Both the position numbers and the translations under genes were made by a program. The notes beneath the pieces are model-generated. The model did no database searches and had not been told where the DNA came from. It saw only the letters and a program-made list of their open reading frames with translations. A DNA stretch of 64,000 bases from Cellulophaga sp. BC115SP (GTDB taxonomy: Bacteria; Bacteroidota; Bacteroidia; Cytophagales; Spirosomataceae). The stretch is taken from NCBI RefSeq assembly GCF_009905545.1, contig NZ_JAAALB010000010.1, forward strand, positions 62,001 through 126,000, read 5' to 3'. Positions 35,784 through 45,580 of the stretch are shown one piece after another (position 1 is the stretch's first letter; each line of letters begins with the position of its first letter).

Positions 35784-36653
35784 ATGAACCCACAGGCTTT
35801 TTTAGCGAAATTACATAAATTTGAAATTCGTATTCGCAAAGCGGTTACTTCCCAAATGCGAGGTAACTTCAACTCTGTATTTAAAGGTTCTGGGCTAGAA
35901 TTCAGCGACTTACGTTTATATCAATATGGCGATGACGTCCGCCTAATCGACTGGAATACCACTGCTAAAGGTCATGGTACTTTTGTCAAAATCTTTAAGG
36001 AAGAAAAAGAACAAACCGTATTTTTTATGGTCGATGTGAGTGCTTCGCAAGATGTAGGACGCTCTGATCGCTCAAAATTAGATACTGCTAAAGAAATTTG
36101 TGGCGTTCTAACTCTATCTGCCATCAAAGAAGCCAGTCACGTAGGGTTGCTTTGTTTTTCGGACCAAAAAGAAAAATACATCAAACCCGCCAACACCCTC
36201 AAACATGGCTATAGAACGATTTTGGAGCTTTTCAAACTCAAACCTGAATCAGCAGGAACCAACCTCAAAAAGATGATTTTGTTTGGTTTGGAGGTTATCA
36301 AACGACGTAGCCTTATTTTTATCGTTTCTGATTTTATTGATACTGGCTACGAAGACAACCTAAAAGCACTAGCTAGAAAACATGATTTGGTGGTGATTCA
36401 CCTATACGACCAGCGTGAAACCAACTTACCTCGTTTGGGCATTATTCCTGTATTTGATACCGAAAGTAAAAAAACCATTTGGGTCAATGCATCATCTAGT
36501 TGGTTTAGAAATCGTATGAAAAATCTTTTTGAAGATAACTCCAAAACACTCGAACAACTTTGTAAGCAAAATAAAGCCAATTATTTATCCATCGATGCCT
36601 CCGAAGATTACGTTAATAAGCTCATTAAATTATTTAAAGTTCGCAAAAAATAA
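35784..36653 (+). CDS. DUF58 domain protein of a Bat-type operon
   Basis: The 289-residue protein has the DUF58 signature LRLYQYGDDVRLIDWNTTAK (about 43-62) followed by a VWA-like domain with FFMVDVSASQDVG (the MIDAS motif). In Bat operons this protein accompanies a MoxR AAA+ ATPase and BatA to BatE; no moxR gene is next to it here. It is the first of three plus-strand genes with 15-bp and 48-bp gaps. The operon is linked to envelope stress and oxygen tolerance in Bacteroidota. Confidence 0.92.
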   Translation: MNPQAFLAKLHKFEIRIRKAVTSQMRGNFNSVFKGSGLEFSDLRLYQYGDDVRLIDWNTTAKGHGTFVKIFKEEKEQTVFFMVDVSASQDVGRSDRSKLDTAKEICGVLTLSAIKEASHVGLLCFSDQKEKYIKPANTLKHGYRTILELFKLKPESAGTNLKKMILFGLEVIKRRSLIFIVSDFIDTGYEDNLKALARKHDLVVIHLYDQRETNLPRLGIIPVFDTESKKTIWVNASSSWFRNRMKNLFEDNSKTLEQLCKQNKANYLSIDASEDYVNKLIKLFKVRKK

Positions 36654-36668
36654 GTAGGCAAAATTTTT

Positions 36669-37598
36669 ATGAAGCTATTATCCTCTCACAATATCTATCG
36701 TTATATCAAGGTCTTTGGTCTGGTATGGGCTTTATTATTGGCTCATACATCAGCTTGGGCACAGGTAAAGGGTAAGTTTATGGAAGATAGTATTGGTATT
36801 GGCATTCCTGTTAAATATATTCTAAGTTTTAAGCATCCAGAAAAATTTGATGTTTTTTTCCCAGATTCTACCTATAATTTTGCGCCATTCGAACTAGTTA
36901 AAAGGGAATATACTCCCACTTCAACACAAAAAGGTATTAGTCTTGATAGTGTTATTTATACCTTGATTTCATTTGAAGTAAAACCGATTCAAAAACTTCA
37001 GTTGCCTGTTTATATCCGTACCAAAAGTGACTGTACGAAGGTGATGCCACTCGAAGACTCGATTTACTTTCAGTCGATGATTCCTGCCAAAGCTCAAATA
37101 GACACTTTGCAGCTCAAAATGGATACCCAGCCTATTCACTTGTCGCAACAAGCCAATTATCCTTTGACGATTATGGTTTTTATGGGCTTAGGAGCATTTG
37201 GTATGATTATTTTTTGGTTATTCGGAAAGCCCATTAAACGACAAATCAAACTTTTCCAATTTCGTAGAAGATTTGACGAGTATCAGCGTGTATTTCAGCG
37301 CCTTAGCAAAGACACAAATGAGCTAAATAGAAGATTAGAAAATGTAGAAAAAGCACTTGTGCTTTGGAAAAAATATATTGAACGTCTTGAGGAGAAACCC
37401 TTTACCACATTTACCACCAAAGAAATTCTCGACAATATCAAAGATGCTCGTTTGCCAGAAGCTCTTCGAGAAATCGACGCAACTATTTATGGAGGTAACT
37501 TTTCCAAAAAAACGGTTTCATCTTTAGCAATTTTACAAGAACTAGCCGAAGGTCTTTACCGCGAACATCGCCAAGACCTTATCGACAGTCCAGTTTAA
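36669..37598 (+). CDS. Bat-operon single-span membrane protein
   Basis: The 309-residue protein has a signal peptide (to about residue 31, HTSAWAQ), a periplasmic beta-rich region (about 32-165), one membrane span (LTIMVFMGLGAFGMIIFWLF, about 159-178) and a cytoplasmic coiled-coil and helical region (RRRFDEYQRVFQRLSKDTNE, LNRRLENVEKALVLWKKYIE). Position between the DUF58 and VWA genes suggests a partner in the same membrane complex. I do not assign a specific Bat letter. Confidence 0.75.
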   Translation: MKLLSSHNIYRYIKVFGLVWALLLAHTSAWAQVKGKFMEDSIGIGIPVKYILSFKHPEKFDVFFPDSTYNFAPFELVKREYTPTSTQKGISLDSVIYTLISFEVKPIQKLQLPVYIRTKSDCTKVMPLEDSIYFQSMIPAKAQIDTLQLKMDTQPIHLSQQANYPLTIMVFMGLGAFGMIIFWLFGKPIKRQIKLFQFRRRFDEYQRVFQRLSKDTNELNRRLENVEKALVLWKKYIERLEEKPFTTFTTKEILDNIKDARLPEALREIDATIYGGNFSKKTVSSLAILQELAEGLYREHRQDLIDSPV

Positions 37599-37646
37599 TG
37601 TTGTTTTGTATCAATTCAACATTCATTTCTCAGCAATTAATAGCAC

Positions 37647-38639
37647 ATGGAGGCTTGGTATTCAAAATATTGGTTTAGTATTCAAACTCTTTCATCATTT
37701 GAATGGGCACAACCGTTTTATCTGTATTGTATCCCTGCCATACCTTTTCTATTTATAATACGTAACTGGATCGTTGGCAACAACGTACAAAAACTCAACG
37801 TTGCATTTCCTGCGCAGCAATTTCGCTCCAGCTGGATAAGTGCTCTTCGATTTGTTCCTGGACTATTGCTTGTTTTGAGTATTATGCTAATTTTAGTAGC
37901 CTTAGCTCGTCCTCAAAGAGCTATTTCTACACAGGAAGAAGTTTCAGAAGGTATTGACATTATGTTGGCATTAGATATTTCGGCATCAATGGAAGCTACC
38001 GATATTCCTCCAAGTAGATTAGGCGTTGCTAGAAAGGTAGCCAAAAAGTTTATCGAAGGACGTTTTCAGGATAGAATTGGCATGGTCATTTTTGCGGGAG
38101 AACCATTTTCTCTTTGTCCACTCACCAATGATTATGATATGCTCAAAGATTATATCGATGAGATACATCCTTCGTTGATAGCAACCTCGGGTACTGCGCT
38201 GGGCAATGCATTGGGTATGTGTATCAACCGAATGCGAGAAATTACCTCTAAATCAAAAGTGATTATTTTGCTTTCGGATGGAGACAACACTGCGGGAAAT
38301 CTCGACCCTGCACTTTCGGCACAAATGGCTCGTGCTTTCGGGATGAAATTATACACGATTGCAGTTGGTTCGAATAAACTCAATACCGAAAAAGTTGATG
38401 AAAGTGCTCTTCGAAATATTGCTACTATTGGTAACGGTAAATTTTTCCGAGCAACGGATGCACGTTCTTTGGAGAATATTTTTAAAGAAATTAACCGTTT
38501 AGAAAAAGTAGAAATCAAGCAAAATCGTTATAAGAATCTACGTGATTTCTACCATAATTATCTTCGTTGGGCAATTATGCTATTATTGCTCTCTTTTGCT
38601 TGCAAAAACACATTTATGGGTAATATTTTGGAAGATTAA
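37647..38639 (+). CDS. BatA-like VWA domain membrane protein
   Basis: The 330-residue protein has N-terminal spans (about 24-40 and 66-88), the VWA domain with MIDAS motif DISAS (110-114) and downstream LTNDYDMLKDYI and TSGTALG, and a C-terminal span (YLRWAIMLLLLSFA). This is the BatA layout. It ends 10 bp from the convergent helicase gene, with no terminator visible in the gap. Confidence 0.92.
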   Translation: MEAWYSKYWFSIQTLSSFEWAQPFYLYCIPAIPFLFIIRNWIVGNNVQKLNVAFPAQQFRSSWISALRFVPGLLLVLSIMLILVALARPQRAISTQEEVSEGIDIMLALDISASMEATDIPPSRLGVARKVAKKFIEGRFQDRIGMVIFAGEPFSLCPLTNDYDMLKDYIDEIHPSLIATSGTALGNALGMCINRMREITSKSKVIILLSDGDNTAGNLDPALSAQMARAFGMKLYTIAVGSNKLNTEKVDESALRNIATIGNGKFFRATDARSLENIFKEINRLEKVEIKQNRYKNLRDFYHNYLRWAIMLLLLSFACKNTFMGNILED

Positions 38640-38649
38640 TGCCATACTT

Positions 38650-41604
38650 TTATTCCAATAAAGCTATTACGTCATCTTTACTCAACGATTTTACGAAATG
38701 TTCTTCCGTTGTAATAAGCTCTGAAGCTAGCTTTTGTTTGTTTTGTTGTAGTGACAAAATCTTTTCTTCCACAGAATTTTTGGTAATAAACTTATAGGTA
38801 AATACCGTTTTTACTTGCCCAATACGGTGAGCCCTATCTACCGCTTGCGCTTCAATAGCTGGATTCCACCAAGGGTCCAAAATAAACACATAATCCGCTG
38901 CGGTAAGATTGAGACCCAAACCTCCTGCTTTTAAAGAAATCAAGAAGATTTTTACATCATCATTTTCTTGAAATAGCTGTACCTGAGCTTGTCGATCATA
39001 AGTGCTCCCATCCAAATAGGCATAACGGCGTTTTTCTTGGTCGAGGCGCTCTCTAAACAAATCCAAGTGTTTTACAAATTGGCTAAATATCAACACCTTG
39101 TGTCCCTCTTCCAAGACAGTTTCGAGTTTTTCTAATACATCATCTAATTTGCCCGAATCGCCATCGTACTCATGATCCGTAAGGCGTGGGTGATTGGCTA
39201 TTTGACGAAGTTTGGTCAAACCTTGTAAAACTACCATTTGTGATTTTGCCATTCCTTCGGTATCGATATGCTCCAAGATGAGATTACGATAATAGGATTT
39301 TGCCTCTTCGTATTCTTTTTCCTGTAATTCGGTCATTTTTGCATAATGTATACTTTCAATTTTTGGTGGTAATTCAGTCGCCACTTGCGATTTGTGCCTT
39401 CTCAGCATAAAGGGCTTGATAATCGAATAAAGGCGCTGTATTTTGAGCTCATCACTTTTCTTTTCAATCGGAATTTGAAATTCGTTTTTGAAAAAATGTT
39501 GTGTACCCAACAATCCAGGATTTACAAAGGTCATTTGTGACCACAAATCCATTGTACTGTTTTCGAGCGGAGTACCAGTCAACACCAACCTATGTCGAGT
39601 ATTCAATTGCATAACAGCTTTGGTAATAAACGACGAAGGGTTTTTGATAGACTGAGATTCATCTAAAATGGCATAATGAAAACGATAATTTTTGAGAATA
39701 TCTATATCAATTCGTACGATGCCATACGAAGTCAAAACCACATCATAATTGTCAAATTGCTCGATATTTTTATCACGATAGGTACCTGTGTAGGTCAAAA
39801 CCTTAAGTTCTGGAGCAAATTTACGTGCTTCGGCCTCCCAGTTATAAATTAGGGAAGTAGGCATGACCAATAACGATGGACTGGCAACACCACTTTCTTT
39901 TTGAGATTGCAAAAGTGCCAAAGTTTGAACCGTTTTTCCCAAGCCCATATCATCCGCCAAGCAACCACCGAAGTTGTAATCATTCAAAAAGCGCATCCAA
40001 TCATAGCCTGCTTTTTGGTAGGGGCGAAGGTTCCCTGCAAAGCCTTTGGGAACAGAATACTCTTGAATTTCTTCAAAATCACGGAGCTTTTGCAGTTTTC
40101 GGCTCATGATTGTCGTTGCTAACGAATCACGTTCCATATCTTGCACCAAAGACAAATGATGTTTTTTTAGAATAAAACCATCATTGTGATGATGCTCAAC
40201 AAAGGCAAATAGCTCTGAGTATTGCGTAAACCATACCTCTGGAATAACCGCAATTTCGCCATTGGGTAAAGCAAATTCTTTCTTTCGCTGAAGAATCAAA
40301 TTGCGGAGTTTTAGGAATGGTATTTCAAAATCTCCAAATTTTACCAACGTATGAATGTCAAACCAGTCGTTGCCTTCAGTGATGGTAACCTCGATTTTAG
40401 AATAACCCAAAAAGTATTTCTTTCCGTCAGATTCTACCTGTTGAGAAATCTCAAAACCTGCTTCGATTAGCTGTGGGTAACTAGCTTGTAGCCAAGAAAA
40501 AGCTTCCGTTTTGGGTAAAAGCATTTTACCGTTTTGGAGACTCATTCCCAAACTTTGCAACACTTTTAACTTCTCTTTTTCTAATGGTAAATCTCTTTTT
40601 ACTTTATGAAAAATATAATCATCACCCTTCTTTTCCATACTTACATTGGACGATGCCGAGAAACTATCGAATCGAAAAGTATATTTTCCATACTGAAAAG
40701 CTAGACTCAGCACAACTTGTGTTTCGCTGGTATCTTCTTCTGGCGCGCCCGAATCGCTATCTACAAGTACCAGTTGGTTTTTCGTTTTTTGTTCAGAAAT
40801 ACTCAAAACTGGCACACAACGATAATTTTCAGAATGAATATCAAATCCTTTAGCATATACATCAAACATCGTAATGATTGATGTGACGAATTTACGGTAA
40901 TAGTCTTCCTCAATACTTTTTGGAATAACTATGAATTTTTTATTGAGAAAAGGACGAAGTTTTTTACCATCCACATCTTTTTCAAAATGGTACAATTTAT
41001 TTTCCAAAATCATCCAAGCAGGCTCTTCACAAACAATAAAGGCGTTTTTGTACTGAAAATCTACTTTCTGTCCAGCATATTTAATCGTCGGAAAGTAATG
41101 TGTATTATCAGCGTTGCGCATAAAATGGAAAAGAACCGTTGCACTTTCAGACAATACATCTACTTTTTGCCACACAGGATTACCATCGCTTCCCATAATG
41201 AAAAGCTGCTTATTGAGCAACAAAGGCATGATTTCAGCTTTTACACGCTCGTTATAATCCGTAATTAGCTCTTGAAGCGCTTTATCTCCTTTCTGAACGT
41301 CATACGTTTTGAGGAAAAAATCTACAATAGTCCGTTTTTTGGTTCCTCCAAATTTTTTAAAGATAGCATCTTGCTGAATCGAGTCGATTAGTTTGACCAA
41401 CTTAAAGTCATTTTCATCGGGCTGGTATTCGCTAAGTCCTTCGCAAAATTCACGGATATTTTTAGTAGAAATATTTTGGTTCAGTAAAGTAAGTTCGCCT
41501 TTGGCGTCCAATTGTACTACAAAAGCCTCAAATAAATATCCAAGATACTCATGACTCAGTATCGTATAGATAATTTGAAAAGGCTGTGTTGTAGAAACTT
41601 TCAT
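38650..41604 (-). CDS. SNF2-family DEAD/DEAH-box helicase
   Basis: The 984-residue protein has a long N-terminal region (1 to about 520, no recognisable zinc motif) followed by an SNF2 ATPase: LRPYQKAGYDWMRFLNDYNF, Walker A ADDMGLGKTVQTLALL, ILDESQSIKNPSS (motif II variant DESQ), LTGTPLENS, then helicase C with LIFSQFVKHLDLF, LKAGGLGLNLTAADYVF and DRAHRIGQ. Bacterial members remodel protein-DNA or RNA polymerase complexes. The exact partner is unknown. Confidence 0.93.
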   Translation of the reverse strand: MKVSTTQPFQIIYTILSHEYLGYLFEAFVVQLDAKGELTLLNQNISTKNIREFCEGLSEYQPDENDFKLVKLIDSIQQDAIFKKFGGTKKRTIVDFFLKTYDVQKGDKALQELITDYNERVKAEIMPLLLNKQLFIMGSDGNPVWQKVDVLSESATVLFHFMRNADNTHYFPTIKYAGQKVDFQYKNAFIVCEEPAWMILENKLYHFEKDVDGKKLRPFLNKKFIVIPKSIEEDYYRKFVTSIITMFDVYAKGFDIHSENYRCVPVLSISEQKTKNQLVLVDSDSGAPEEDTSETQVVLSLAFQYGKYTFRFDSFSASSNVSMEKKGDDYIFHKVKRDLPLEKEKLKVLQSLGMSLQNGKMLLPKTEAFSWLQASYPQLIEAGFEISQQVESDGKKYFLGYSKIEVTITEGNDWFDIHTLVKFGDFEIPFLKLRNLILQRKKEFALPNGEIAVIPEVWFTQYSELFAFVEHHHNDGFILKKHHLSLVQDMERDSLATTIMSRKLQKLRDFEEIQEYSVPKGFAGNLRPYQKAGYDWMRFLNDYNFGGCLADDMGLGKTVQTLALLQSQKESGVASPSLLVMPTSLIYNWEAEARKFAPELKVLTYTGTYRDKNIEQFDNYDVVLTSYGIVRIDIDILKNYRFHYAILDESQSIKNPSSFITKAVMQLNTRHRLVLTGTPLENSTMDLWSQMTFVNPGLLGTQHFFKNEFQIPIEKKSDELKIQRLYSIIKPFMLRRHKSQVATELPPKIESIHYAKMTELQEKEYEEAKSYYRNLILEHIDTEGMAKSQMVVLQGLTKLRQIANHPRLTDHEYDGDSGKLDDVLEKLETVLEEGHKVLIFSQFVKHLDLFRERLDQEKRRYAYLDGSTYDRQAQVQLFQENDDVKIFLISLKAGGLGLNLTAADYVFILDPWWNPAIEAQAVDRAHRIGQVKTVFTYKFITKNSVEEKILSLQQNKQKLASELITTEEHFVKSLSKDDVIALLE

Positions 41605-42083
41605 ACGATTTACAAGTTGTTTAAGTCTTTGAGGACTCTCAAAGACGTCTGTTAATGTTATAACCTCTAAGCTGATTGGTTCTCAGTAAGGAAAATGAAA
41701 CCTATCAAACTCATTTTAGTAGATTCGGAGGCGAATAGCTACAATCAATCTTTAAAATTTGGGCAGTTGATGAAAATTTGGCTATTAGGTTTATTGGTAT
41801 TGCAAAATGGCAGTTGACAGCCATACAATCGTTTTTTTAACATTTAGAAAGCTTTCAAAAGCAGTGTATTAAACTCAAAACGATTAAATTCTGAATTTGT
41901 CTGAATAGTAAATATAAATAAAATCAATTAAATAGCACGATTTATAGCACTAATTTGAGTTTATGGAAATAGTTTTTTTGTATTTCTAAAAATCAGTCAT
42001 CATTGCCACAAAAAGCAAATTCCTGTAAAAGAAATTCTTTTACAGGAATTTGAGCACTCACCTTCTTAAGTTATACGCAATGA
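41605..42083. other. 479-bp intergenic region
   Basis: It contains a terminator at its right end (42017-42051) and a doubtful 40-codon plus-strand frame (41695-41817) that I do not accept as a gene. The rest is AT-rich without recognisable structure. The promoter of the helicase gene should lie at the left end, but no clear TAnnTTTG was found. Confidence 0.4.
42017..42051 (-). terminator. Intrinsic terminator of the TPR gene
   Basis: A perfect 15-bp stem (AAATTCCTGTAAAAG with its complement) and 5-base loop are followed on the minus strand by GCTTTTTG. It lies 33 bases beyond the stop codon of the gene at 42084-43304. Confidence 0.85.
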
Positions 42084-43304
42084 TTATCTACTCTTACGAC
42101 GTAATTTTTTGGTTTCTGACAACAACTTTTTAGCCTCGTCGTGCTGGCTAGATTTACGTTCGGAGTCGTCTAATACTTCCTTGAAATAATCAATCGCCTT
42201 ATCATAATCTTTTTCCATAGAGGCAATTTTGCCTAAAGTCAGTTTTGACGAAAGATAATACCCTGATTTTGTAGAATTGGTTAAAGTAGCAAAATCGATG
42301 GTTTTTTGGTAATATTTCTTTGCTTCTGCATAATCGCGGTTATAATTGAAGGCATAATACCCCAAAATATAGCTTGCATAGCGTCCGCTTACACCTTCGT
42401 AGCCAGGATAGTGCTCTTCAATTTTTTGTAAAATCCCTTTTGCTTCTTTTTCCGCTTCTGCTACACGTCCTGCCACAAATGCTGAACGAGCATGGAATCG
42501 ATGAAAAAATGGATTATCGGGATAGGTCTCATGTGTGTATTTCGACAACTCATAAGCCTTCTCATTCATGTTTTCCATGCCATAAATCTGAAGTAAGAAA
42601 TAACGTGCTTCGGTACGCGTATAAAAGGCATTATAGCTTACTTTTTCGAGCTGACCAATACCTTTTGGTTTGTCGCCTTTTGGAAATAGCCAAAGCACAG
42701 GACGGAGCAATGGGTAATTATCTTTGACATACTGGAAGTAATAATTGTACAAACCATCGCCAAACATCAGCTCTGGACTAAAATCTGAGAAACTTCTTGA
42801 TTTATCTAAGTATTTTAAGGCATTTTTGGCTGCTAAGGTCGCTTTTGTCCAATGTTTACGTTCTGAATGCAAACGTCCTTTAAAAGCATACGCTGCTGCC
42901 ATAAAGAAGGCCGCTTCGGGGTTTTCGGTATCATCCCAAATCACCTCTGCTTTTCGGATACTTTCGTCCATATATTCCAAACACTTTTCGTCATAAAGTA
43001 CGTTGTCGGTGTTAGGTACAATTTTCCACCATTCCATCAATCCCAACAAAAAATCGGGGAGTGGATGATTAGGGTGTTTGATTTTCAAATAATTAAATTC
43101 TCTTTCTGCTTCGTAAAATTTAAAATTATACATGTGATTGATGGCCGTGGTAGCCTCAATCTGCACCTCTGTAGTCAGCAAAAGCATTCCTTTCGAACGC
43201 TCTTGTTCGGCTTTTTCGGTATCTTTCCACCATTGAGCTTGGCTCGTATTGATGACCAATAATACACTACACAAAAAAGCAATTAGGGACTTCATCGTAT
43301 TCAC
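42084..43304 (-). CDS. Secreted tetratricopeptide-repeat protein
   Basis: The 406-residue protein has a signal peptide (MNTMKSLIAFLCSVLLVINTSQAQ) and helical TPR-like pairs throughout: YNFKFYEAEREFNYLKIKHP, FFMAAAYAFKGRLHSERKHW, YELSKYTHETYPDNPFFHRF and DYDKAIDYFKEVLDDSERKS. It is probably periplasmic and mediates protein contacts. No catalytic motif is seen. It is monocistronic by the terminator at 42017-42051 and divergent from hpt. Confidence 0.85.
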   Translation of the reverse strand: MNTMKSLIAFLCSVLLVINTSQAQWWKDTEKAEQERSKGMLLLTTEVQIEATTAINHMYNFKFYEAEREFNYLKIKHPNHPLPDFLLGLMEWWKIVPNTDNVLYDEKCLEYMDESIRKAEVIWDDTENPEAAFFMAAAYAFKGRLHSERKHWTKATLAAKNALKYLDKSRSFSDFSPELMFGDGLYNYYFQYVKDNYPLLRPVLWLFPKGDKPKGIGQLEKVSYNAFYTRTEARYFLLQIYGMENMNEKAYELSKYTHETYPDNPFFHRFHARSAFVAGRVAEAEKEAKGILQKIEEHYPGYEGVSGRYASYILGYYAFNYNRDYAEAKKYYQKTIDFATLTNSTKSGYYLSSKLTLGKIASMEKDYDKAIDYFKEVLDDSERKSSQHDEAKKLLSETKKLRRKSR

Positions 43305-43583
43305 TTGGCTTGGTTGATTGAGTTGGTTTATTTTTCGGATTCAAAATTATCACTCTTTTGAAGATATATCGTCCTGTTATCCACAATTAGTCGGTGAATA
43401 TTGGAATTAACCTTCCTTAGGCATACAACAATCAGTGGGAGGCTTGCAAGCTACTCAAGTAGTTAACGTAAATCTTATTTGAAATATTAAAAACTAATTA
43501 AAAAATTTCTTCAAAATCTTGAATATTGCCTGATAGACAGTAATTTCACTTTTGATTTATTCTATTATAACGAGACCAATCCG

Positions 43584-44126
43584 ATGAAACCAATCATCCA
43601 ACTTCACGACAAGCAGTTCGAAATTTTTATTAAGCAAGAAATCATTGAGGATAAAATACGCCAAATGGCACAAGAAATCAGTAAAGATTATGAAGGCAAA
43701 TGTCCAATTTTCTTAGCGATTTTGAATGGATCTTTTCTATTTGCTGCCGAGCTCATGAAGTCTGTATCTATCGATTGTGAAATCACGTTCTTGCGTGTTT
43801 CATCTTATCACTCGACCACTTCGACAGGGAAAATAACAGAAGTATTAGGTTTAAAAGAGGACATCACCGATCGTGATGTAATTATTCTTGAAGATATTAT
43901 CGATACAGGGCTTACTATGGCGAAAATACAGGAGCAATTATTAGGTAAAAATCCAAAATCTCTAAAAGTTGCTTCTTTATTCCAAAAACCAGAAGCTCTC
44001 AAAACTCCAATTGACATAGCCTATTTAGGTTTTGAGCTTGAAAATCGTTTTGTATTAGGTTATGGACTAGACTATGATGGTTTAGGTAGAAATTTACCAG
44101 ATTTATACGTTTTACATGAAGCCTAA
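43584..44126 (+). CDS. hpt: Hypoxanthine phosphoribosyltransferase
   Basis: Hpt salvages hypoxanthine and guanine to IMP and GMP using PRPP. The 180-residue protein has the PRPP loop VIILEDIIDTGLTM, the flexible loop LRVSSYHSTTSTG, and the purine-contacting PIDIAYLGFELENRFVLGYG end. Length is standard. It converges with serS across the 44.2-kb hairpin. Confidence 0.95.
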   Translation: MKPIIQLHDKQFEIFIKQEIIEDKIRQMAQEISKDYEGKCPIFLAILNGSFLFAAELMKSVSIDCEITFLRVSSYHSTTSTGKITEVLGLKEDITDRDVIILEDIIDTGLTMAKIQEQLLGKNPKSLKVASLFQKPEALKTPIDIAYLGFELENRFVLGYGLDYDGLGRNLPDLYVLHEA

Positions 44127-44159
44127 TAAGCTTATCAGGTAATTTTCCACAGATATTAA

Positions 44160-44288
44160 GTGGGTTGTGAATTGTGAATTAGTGATTTTATAAAATTTGT
44201 GTTTTAGCATGAGAGACACAAATCATTAGTCTCTATGTGTAAAATTCAAATAAAAATATTCACTAATTCACAATTCACTCATTCACCA
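44160..44288. repeat. Long imperfect hairpin between hpt and serS
   Basis: GAATTGTGAATTAGTGA (44169-44185) is a perfect 17-base inverted match to 44260-44276, and an inner pair, CATGAGAGAC with GTCTCTATG, closes the hairpin near 44210-44236. Flanking words (GTGAATTG, GAATGAGTGA) extend the arms to about 55 bases. Placed between convergent stop codons, it is likely a bidirectional terminator. Confidence 0.75.
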
Positions 44289-44292
44289 TTAT

Positions 44293-45564
44293 CTACGCAA
44301 TCATATCAAATCCACAGTATGGTACCAATGCTTTTGGAATACGAATACCTTCTGGTGTTTGGTTATTTTCGAGAATAGCTGCCAAAATACGTGGTAAAGC
44401 CAATGCCGAACCATTAAGCGTATGCAACAACTGAGACTTTCCTTCAGTTTTCATACGAAGTTTCAAACGGTTAGCTTGATATGTTTCGAAGTTAGATACA
44501 GAACTAACTTCCAACCAACGTTTTTGTGCACCAGAGAATACTTCCATATCGTACGTCAAAGCAGATGTGAAGCTCATATCGCCACCACAAAGACGAAGCA
44601 CACGATATGGCAATTCTAACTTTTGCAACAAGCCTTGCACATGCAATGACATTTCTTCCAAAGCCGCATAAGAATTTTCAGGCTTTTCAATACGTACAAT
44701 TTCTACTTTATCGAATTGGTGCAAACGGTTTAGTCCACGAACGTGAGCGCCCCAAGAGCCCGCCTCACGACGGAAACATGGTGTATAACCTGCGTTTTTA
44801 ACAGGCAATTCTGCTTCTTGCAAAATCACATCACGATACAAGTTGGTAATAGGCACCTCAGCCGTTGGAATCAAATACAAATCATCTACAGTTGCATGGT
44901 ACATTTGTCCATCCTTATCAGGTAATTGACCCGTACCAAAGCCAGAATCCTTGTTAATCAAGATAGGAGGTTGTACTTCGGCGTAACCCGCAGCAATAGC
45001 TTCGTCCAAGAAAAAGTTAATCAACGCACGTTGGATACGAGCACCTTTTCCTTTATACACTGGGAAACCAGCCCCTGTGATTTTATTTCCTAATTCGAAA
45101 TCAATAATATCGTATTTCTTAATCAAGTCCCAGTGAGCCAAAGCATCTTCAGCAAGAGTTGGAACAGTACCATTTTCAAGAATTATCTCATTTTCTTCTG
45201 GCGTTTTACCTTCAGGAACACTGCTATGTGGTAAGTTTGGCAAAGTTACCAATACCTCATAAAGCTCAGATTCGATAGATTTTAGCGTCTCATCCAATTC
45301 TTTAGAGCGAGTTTTCAAGGTAGAAGTTTCAGCTTTGGCAGCTTCGGCTTCCTCTTTTTTACCAGCTTTCATCAAACCGCCAATCTCTTTGGCTAAAGCG
45401 TTTGATTTAGCGAGAGTAGAGTCTAACTCATTTTGGGTTTCGCGACGCTTATCATCCAGCACGATGATTTGCTCAACAGCTTCTTCAGCATTTTTAAAAT
45501 GCTTTTTTTTCAAGCCAGCAATAGTGGCTTCTTTGTTTTCCTTGATTTGTTGAATTTGTAACAT
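44293..45564 (-). CDS. serS: Seryl-tRNA synthetase
   Basis: SerS charges tRNA-Ser. The 423-residue class II enzyme has the N-terminal coiled-coil arm (residues about 25-105, Lys/Glu/Ala-rich), TAEVPITNLYRD (motif 1 region), FRREAGSWGAHVRGLNRLHQ (motif 2) and GSALALPRILAAILENNQ (motif 3). Length is normal. It begins only 16 bp after the DUF4435 gene on the same strand and I see no promoter element in that gap, so it is probably read from the defence-pair promoter. Confidence 0.97.
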   Translation of the reverse strand: MLQIQQIKENKEATIAGLKKKHFKNAEEAVEQIIVLDDKRRETQNELDSTLAKSNALAKEIGGLMKAGKKEEAEAAKAETSTLKTRSKELDETLKSIESELYEVLVTLPNLPHSSVPEGKTPEENEIILENGTVPTLAEDALAHWDLIKKYDIIDFELGNKITGAGFPVYKGKGARIQRALINFFLDEAIAAGYAEVQPPILINKDSGFGTGQLPDKDGQMYHATVDDLYLIPTAEVPITNLYRDVILQEAELPVKNAGYTPCFRREAGSWGAHVRGLNRLHQFDKVEIVRIEKPENSYAALEEMSLHVQGLLQKLELPYRVLRLCGGDMSFTSALTYDMEVFSGAQKRWLEVSSVSNFETYQANRLKLRMKTEGKSQLLHTLNGSALALPRILAAILENNQTPEGIRIPKALVPYCGFDMIA

Positions 45565-45580
45565 GGATTCTAATTATATA

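Noticed and set aside
41695-41817. 40-codon plus-strand frame starting MKPIKLILVDSEANSYNQ, loosely like a response-regulator N-terminus
   Set aside because: Too short, lacks the conserved aspartates and lysine beyond the first strand, has no promoter element, and could be chance in AT-rich DNA.
43376-43388. Single TTATCCACA near 43.38 kb and a TTTTCCACA near 44.14 kb as further DnaA sites
   Set aside because: Isolated nonamers of this kind occur by chance. Only the five-site cluster at 17.5 kb is unusual.
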